Made by a program: the position numbers and the translations under genes. A DNA stretch of 64,000 nt from Enterococcus cecorum (GTDB lineage: Bacteria > Bacillota > Bacilli > Lactobacillales > Enterococcaceae), in assembly GCF_023221775.1 (NCBI RefSeq), contig NZ_JAKUDS010000004.1, forward strand, positions 62,001 to 126,000, read 5' to 3'. Every line of letters starts with the position of its first letter. The stretch's first letter is position 1. Below are positions 60,064 to 64,000 of this stretch, one piece after another. The notes under the pieces were generated by a model, which was not told the origin of the DNA, did no database searches, and was given only the letters and a program-made list of their open reading frames with translations.

Positions 60064-60986
60064 TGCAATTTCAATATCATTATCAAAAACAACATCCTCA
60101 GCAATTGAAATATTTTTTAAAAGAACAAGGTATTTCAAAGGGCTTGTTGGCAAAGATTAAGTTTCAAGGTGGTAAAATCGAAGTCAATGACAAAATCGAA
60201 AATGTTTTATATGAACTGACTTTTGGAGATATGATTCAGATTACCATTCCACCTGAGGGCGAGCATGAAACGGTGTTACTGGATGAGACCCCGATAGATA
60301 TCGTCTATGAAGATGCGCATATTTTAGTTGTGAATAAACCAGCCAATGTTGCTAGCATCCCGGCCCAATACCATCCCAATGGTACGATGGCCAATCGTGT
60401 GAAAGCTTATTACAAACGTCAAAACTATGTCAATCAAGTCATTCATGTGGTGACCAGACTCGATCGCGATACTTCTGGCTTAATGGTCTTTGCCAAACAT
60501 GGATTTGCGCATGCCAAGCTCGATACCCAGCTGAGAAATAAACAATTCATCAAGCGATACCAGGCCTTAGTCACTGGACAAATCAAGAAATTAAAAGTTC
60601 ATGGCCAAATTGAATTGCCTATTGCCAGAGACTTAGATTCGTTGTTAAAACGGAAAATTGATGAAAGTGGAAAATATGCTAAAACAGAGTATTGGCTCGA
60701 AAAGTGTAATGAGACACTCGCTTTGGTTGATATTCAGCTTCATACCGGTCGCACCCATCAAATTCGGGTACACTTTGCGGCAATTGGTTGTCCGTTGCGC
60801 GGCGATGAGTTATATGGTGGGGTGGTAGATGAAGAGATGTCGCGCCAGGCTTTACATTGTTATGAGTTACAATTTAGCCATCCATTTACCGGTGAAGTTT
60901 TACATTTTAAACAAGAGATGCCTGCAGATATGGCACATTTAGCACAAAAATTATCAAATACACAATCCAATCCTAATTTTTCGTGA
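60063..60986 (+). CDS. RluA/RluD-family pseudouridine synthase
   Basis: RNA pseudouridine synthase of 307 residues with an N-terminal S4-like RNA-binding part (KGLLAKIKFQGGKIEVNDK) and the catalytic domain: HVVTRLDRDTSGLMVFAK with the catalytic Asp, KRYQALVTG and LHTGRTHQIRVHFA. The exact RNA target of this YjbO-like group is not predictable; 23S rRNA or tRNA are usual. The ATG overlaps the nadK stop by one base. mgtE follows 73 bp later and may share the transcript. Confidence 0.9.
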   Translation: MQFQYHYQKQHPQQLKYFLKEQGISKGLLAKIKFQGGKIEVNDKIENVLYELTFGDMIQITIPPEGEHETVLLDETPIDIVYEDAHILVVNKPANVASIPAQYHPNGTMANRVKAYYKRQNYVNQVIHVVTRLDRDTSGLMVFAKHGFAHAKLDTQLRNKQFIKRYQALVTGQIKKLKVHGQIELPIARDLDSLLKRKIDESGKYAKTEYWLEKCNETLALVDIQLHTGRTHQIRVHFAAIGCPLRGDELYGGVVDEEMSRQALHCYELQFSHPFTGEVLHFKQEMPADMAHLAQKLSNTQSNPNFS

Positions 60987-61059
60987 GCAGTTAACGACTT
61001 AGCTGTCCACGAAAGATTTCGCTGATTGAACTTGTGAAAAGAAAAATGAGGTGAGAACA

Positions 61060-62430
61060 GTGGAAGAAACATTAGAACAAGAATTACAAAGTCGTTTCGA
61101 ACGTTTGAAAGAAGAATTGGTAAATAATGAGATTCAGGAATTTAGGAATGATTTTCTGGAGATGCACTACTATGAACAAGGTCAATTCTATCAATCGCTG
61201 ACAACCGAGGAACGTCTGATGCTGTATTCCTTACTGTCTCCCAAAGAAATGGCGGATATGTTCGATGTCTTAGAAGAAGATAACGAAAATATGAGTGATT
61301 ACCTTTCTGAGATGCGTCCAAGTTATGCAGCTAATATGTTATCGGAAATGTATAGCGATAATGCCGTGGATATATTAAACACGCTAGATAAAAAACAAAA
61401 AGCAATGTATCTATCCTTGATGGAAAAAGAAGTCGCCAGTGATATTCGCGAATTGCTCCATTATGAAGACGAAACTGCCGGATCTATTATGACGACCGAA
61501 TATGTTTCTATTGTTGCTAATCAAACCGTGCGTTCAGCAATGTATGTCTTAAAATCCGAAGCCAATGTAGCCGAAACCATTTATTACATTTATGTCGTCG
61601 ATGCAGATGATCATCTCGTTGGAGTTATTTCTTTACGTGATTTGATTGTGAATGACGATGATGCTTTGATTGCAGACGTGATGAGTGAACGGGTTCGAAG
61701 CGTGCGAGTAGGCGATGATCAAGAAGATGTCGCCCAAACTTTCCGTGACTATGATTTCTTAGCTTTACCAGTTGTCGATTATGAAGAACATTTAGTAGGG
61801 ATTGTTACCGTTGACGATATCATTGACGTTATCGATGATGAAGCGACGGCCGATTACTCAGGTTTGGCGGCCGTTAACGTTGAAGAAGTCGATGAAAATC
61901 CCCTAAAAGCTGCTAGTCGGCGTTTACCTTGGTTGGTTGCTTTGTTATTCTTAGGGATGATTACTGCCACCATGATTAACCGCTATGAAGAGTTGGTGAG
62001 TGAAGCCAGCATCTTGGCGGTCTTTATCTCCTTAATTACCGGGACGGCCGGAAATGCAGGAACGCAAGCACTCGCCGTAGCTGTCCGCCGTATCGCGATG
62101 CCTGAAGACAAAGATCGTAGTTTTTTGATTACCGTCATTAGTGAATTAATTACTGGGTTAATTATCGGTTTGATTACCGGATTAGTTATTTTTGCTTTGG
62201 TTGCAGTCTGGAAGCATAATCCGATTCTAGGGTTTGTCATTGGAATTGCGATGATGTGTGCCATTACGGTGGCGAATTTAGCCGGGACTTTTATTCCGAT
62301 GTTAATGGATAAACTTGGCTTTGATCCGGCAGTAGCTAGTGGTCCTTTCATCTCGACTCTTTCTGATTTGACCAGTGTGTTGATTTATTTCAATATCGCA
62401 AGTTTATTTATGCAATATTTTATGAAATAA
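61060..62430 (+). CDS. mgtE: Magnesium transporter MgtE
   Basis: Magnesium-gated magnesium channel of 456 residues. Cytoplasmic N-domain (~1-125, with acidic Mg-sensing surface), paired CBS domains (IMTTEYVSIVANQTV; MSERVRSVRVGDD; GIVTVDDIIDVIDDEA) and five C-terminal membrane helices with the pore motif ISLITGTAGNAGTQALAVAVRR. Start GTG 61060 follows GAGGTGAGAACA; GTG three codons earlier overlaps that ribosome site. I see no magnesium-sensing leader structure in the 73 bp upstream. Confidence 0.93.
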   Translation: MEETLEQELQSRFERLKEELVNNEIQEFRNDFLEMHYYEQGQFYQSLTTEERLMLYSLLSPKEMADMFDVLEEDNENMSDYLSEMRPSYAANMLSEMYSDNAVDILNTLDKKQKAMYLSLMEKEVASDIRELLHYEDETAGSIMTTEYVSIVANQTVRSAMYVLKSEANVAETIYYIYVVDADDHLVGVISLRDLIVNDDDALIADVMSERVRSVRVGDDQEDVAQTFRDYDFLALPVVDYEEHLVGIVTVDDIIDVIDDEATADYSGLAAVNVEEVDENPLKAASRRLPWLVALLFLGMITATMINRYEELVSEASILAVFISLITGTAGNAGTQALAVAVRRIAMPEDKDRSFLITVISELITGLIIGLITGLVIFALVAVWKHNPILGFVIGIAMMCAITVANLAGTFIPMLMDKLGFDPAVASGPFISTLSDLTSVLIYFNIASLFMQYFMK

Positions 62431-62495
62431 GAAAATAATGTTAAAAAATTTAGGTTACTTGTTCGCAATAATGTTGATTATCAACGAGTAACTGA

Positions 62496-62541
62496 TGAAA
62501 AACCTCTCTTCTTCATCCGCGTTGGAAAAGAAGAGAGGGTT
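62496..62541. terminator. Terminator between convergent mgtE and rpiR-type genes
   Basis: AACCTCTCTTCTT pairs with AAGAAGAGAGGTT-like AAGAAGAGAGGGTT; T run is best on the minus strand. Confidence 0.75.
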
Positions 62542-62543
62542 AC

Positions 62544-63437
62544 TTATTCATTTAATTGTTCGTTTTCTGCTGGATTCTCGCCGGCGAGTTGACCTTTTTT
62601 CAGCAATTGATATTTATTTTTTAAATTCACCACGTTATTTTGATAATTTTGGCTATACATAATCGAAAATAGCGTATCTAAAACGTATTGAAAGGCGATT
62701 TGAGAAGAAAAAGTCCCAATCTTCCAAAAGTCATATTCTGTTTGCGTGATTACTTGCACATAATCAGCCAGTTGATTTAATGCTCCCTTAGCATTGCCAG
62801 TAATCAGCATGCTTGTAATTTTGTTATCATGGAAAAGTTGTAAAAAGCGTTCATACTGCTTGATACGGCCACTATACGACAAGATTAACACACAATCTTC
62901 TGCGGTCACATTGGCTGCTACCCAATCTTCATCAGCATATTCTTCACCAATAATTGGAAATTTATTAATCTTCATCAATTTATTTTGAAATCCACGACAA
63001 CGAATCTGCGTATCTCCTTGAGCAAATATAAAGATACGTTTGGCTTTTAATAGGACTTTGGCCATTTGTTCCATGAGTGAATAGTTTAATTGTACAACCG
63101 TTCGTTGGATGGTTTCTGTATACAACGTCGCCATTTTCTTTGCAATGACTTCCGAATTATCCCCACGTTCAAATGGAAAATTCGCATTGACGTTATCAAT
63201 TTTGTGTAAATTCCGGTATACAATCTCCACTATTTCAGCTTTAAATTCCTTGAAGCCATCATAATCTAGCTTTTTGGCCAGACGTACAATGGCAGAGTGA
63301 GAAGTATAGGTTTTCTTTGCTAAATCTTCAATGGTCATCTGTGGCACTTCATCAATATGCCCCAAAATAAAACTAGCGATACGCTGCTCATTGGCAGTTA
63401 AATTGTTCGTTGCTTGTAATTTATCGAGCAAAAACAT
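62544..63437 (-). CDS. MurR/RpiR-family transcriptional regulator
   Basis: Sugar-phosphate-responsive regulator of 297 residues: N-terminal helix-turn-helix of the RpiR type (IEDLAKKTYTSHSAIVRLAKKL, split ~34-55) and a C-terminal SIS domain (RIFIFAQGDTQIRCRGF, ILSYSGRI). It probably controls the divergent oxidoreductase gene at 63772 and perhaps others beyond the window; inverted repeats lie between the two. The ligand is likely a phosphorylated sugar or amino sugar. The start is an ATG behind GGGAGAA. Confidence 0.88.
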   Translation of the reverse strand: MFLLDKLQATNNLTANEQRIASFILGHIDEVPQMTIEDLAKKTYTSHSAIVRLAKKLDYDGFKEFKAEIVEIVYRNLHKIDNVNANFPFERGDNSEVIAKKMATLYTETIQRTVVQLNYSLMEQMAKVLLKAKRIFIFAQGDTQIRCRGFQNKLMKINKFPIIGEEYADEDWVAANVTAEDCVLILSYSGRIKQYERFLQLFHDNKITSMLITGNAKGALNQLADYVQVITQTEYDFWKIGTFSSQIAFQYVLDTLFSIMYSQNYQNNVVNLKNKYQLLKKGQLAGENPAENEQLNE

Positions 63438-63551
63438 AAAAATTCTCCCTCATTCATATTTTATTGTCAATTCATTATATCATATTCAGTGGACAATTCG
63501 AATTAAAAACTAATGTTATTTTGATGATTTGTGAAATTTTTCAGAAGATAT

Positions 63552-63627
63552 GTAAAATGTTTTACCTGTAAATTTAATAAGGTTTGTTCAAATGTACTTG
63601 CTATTTGAAGTGAAAAAATGAACAAAC
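63552..63627. promoter_or_regulatory. Inverted repeats in the rpiR-oxidoreductase divergent region
   Basis: GTAAAATGTTTTAC (63552-63565) is a near-perfect palindrome. GTTTGTTCA (63582-63590) and TGAACAAAC (63619-63627) are perfect inverted repeats 28 bases apart. They are candidate sites for the RpiR-type regulator. The rest of the ~330 bp region is AT-rich without genes. Confidence 0.4.
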
Positions 63628-63716
63628 TAACGAAAATACATATAAACAAAATGTTCATCCATTTAACGAATAGAGATGAGTTTGCTAAAAGATATTGCCG
63701 AAACAAGAAAAAATAA

Positions 63717-63746
63717 TTGTCTATACCACTTGCTCGCCCTTATAAT
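63717..63746 (+). promoter_or_regulatory. Promoter of the oxidoreductase gene
   Basis: TTGTCT (63717-63722), 18 bp spacer, TATAAT (63741-63746), 25 bp upstream of the start codon. Confidence 0.65.
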
Positions 63747-63771
63747 CATTTTCGGAATGGGAGGGGCTTTC

Positions 63772-64000
63772 ATGTTAACAGTTGCATATATCGGAAATGG
63801 AAAGAGTACCAATCGTTATCATCTACCGTTTGCCTTGAAACAAAAAGACAAAATTCGTGTGAAGACGATTTATGCCAGACACTTATCGCAAGTTTGGACG
63901 CCAATTGCAGGTGTGAATTATACGACTGAGATTGAAGATATTTATCAAGATGCTGAAATTCAACTGGTCATTATCACTACCCCTAATGCGACTCACTATC
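63772..64000 (+). CDS. Gfo/Idh/MocA-type oxidoreductase, N-terminal part (cut by window edge)
   Basis: The first 76 residues of an NAD(P)-dependent dehydrogenase are present; the gene continues beyond the window. It begins MLTVAYIGNGKSTNRYHLPF, a Rossmann strand with the GxGxxxxxxHLP pattern of the family, and shows LVIITTPNATHY, the second nucleotide-side motif. The ATG lies six bases after GGGAGGGG. It diverges from an RpiR-type regulator that probably controls it, suggesting a sugar or polyol substrate. Confidence 0.85.
   Translation, partial: MLTVAYIGNGKSTNRYHLPFALKQKDKIRVKTIYARHLSQVWTPIAGVNYTTEIEDIYQDAEIQLVIITTPNATHY

Noticed and set aside
60987-61059. Magnesium-sensing (M-box) leader before mgtE
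   Set aside because: Only 73 bp, no aptamer motifs and probably co-transcribed with upstream genes.
63717-63929. 70-codon frame beginning upstream of the oxidoreductase gene
   Set aside because: It is out of frame with the family-matching protein that starts at 63772 with a good ribosome site.

Overview
The window is a low-GC Gram-positive (Firmicutes) chromosome segment, most likely an Enterococcus or very close relative. Grounds: AT-rich DNA with strong AGGAGG-type ribosome sites; the spx-mecA-spxH-CYTH-relQ-nadK-rluD neighbourhood; a MtaR/CpsY-type LysR regulator; ECF vitamin transporters; an alsS-alsD acetoin operon; and a CLC protein of the fluoride-exporter type. I see no rRNA, tRNA, insertion sequence, prophage or CRISPR array. 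Most of it reads as ordinary core genome. Species was not determined.

Layout. 1-4.9 kb: end of ackA, galM and a complete ECF transporter (S component, fused double ATPase, EcfT). 5-8.2 kb: a giant YhgE/Pip membrane protein with hundreds of residues of repeats. 8.3-8.65 kb: hairpin repeats. 8.65-14.3 kb, mostly minus strand: yaaA, a lysophospholipase-like hydrolase, deoC, alsD, alsS. 14.3-15.06 kb: a gene-free stretch holding a promoter-to-terminator small RNA candidate. 15-20.7 kb: a secreted M23 peptidase, two alpha/beta hydrolases, a short MetE paralogue and a DAHP synthase. 20.7-25.8 kb: mtaR-type regulator and NUDIX gene facing metE-metF across a MET-box palindrome. 25.8-31 kb: metallophosphoesterase, tatD-rnmV-rsmA, a C-rich small RNA candidate, and two ECF S components, the second being folT behind a tetrahydrofolate riboswitch. 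31-36 kb: a heterodimeric ABC exporter and a secreted 3D-domain protein. 36.4-40.6 kb: LCP protein plus a CpsB/CpsC/CpsD-type polysaccharide control module without glycosyltransferases. 40.7-50.4 kb: zinc-ribbon membrane protein, C26 amidohydrolase, OppA lipoprotein, lplA, efp, CLC transporter, GIY-YIG protein, tRNA methyltransferase, acyltransferase, with two large hairpin-repeat clusters. 50.8-55.1 kb: sbcD-sbcC. 55.5-62.4 kb: spx, mecA, spxH, CYTH protein, relQ, nadK, rluD-type synthase, mgtE. 62.5-64 kb: RpiR regulator divergent from an oxidoreductase cut by the window edge.

The most unusual content is a family of modular, nested hairpin repeats at four intergenic loci (8.3-8.64, 20.68-20.72, 44.56-45.0 and 46.87-47.18 kb). 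Three copies of one module are each 131 bp and differ by changes that preserve base pairing. Another module occurs both empty (20.7 kb) and filled with a second hairpin (44.8 and 47.0 kb). This resembles in concept the EFAR palindromic elements described for Enterococcus faecalis, but I could not compare sequences. Next in interest are the C-rich RNA candidate at 29.32-29.47 kb, the small RNA candidate at 14.67-14.92 kb, the MET-box/MtaR/metE-metF arrangement and the orphan polysaccharide-control module.
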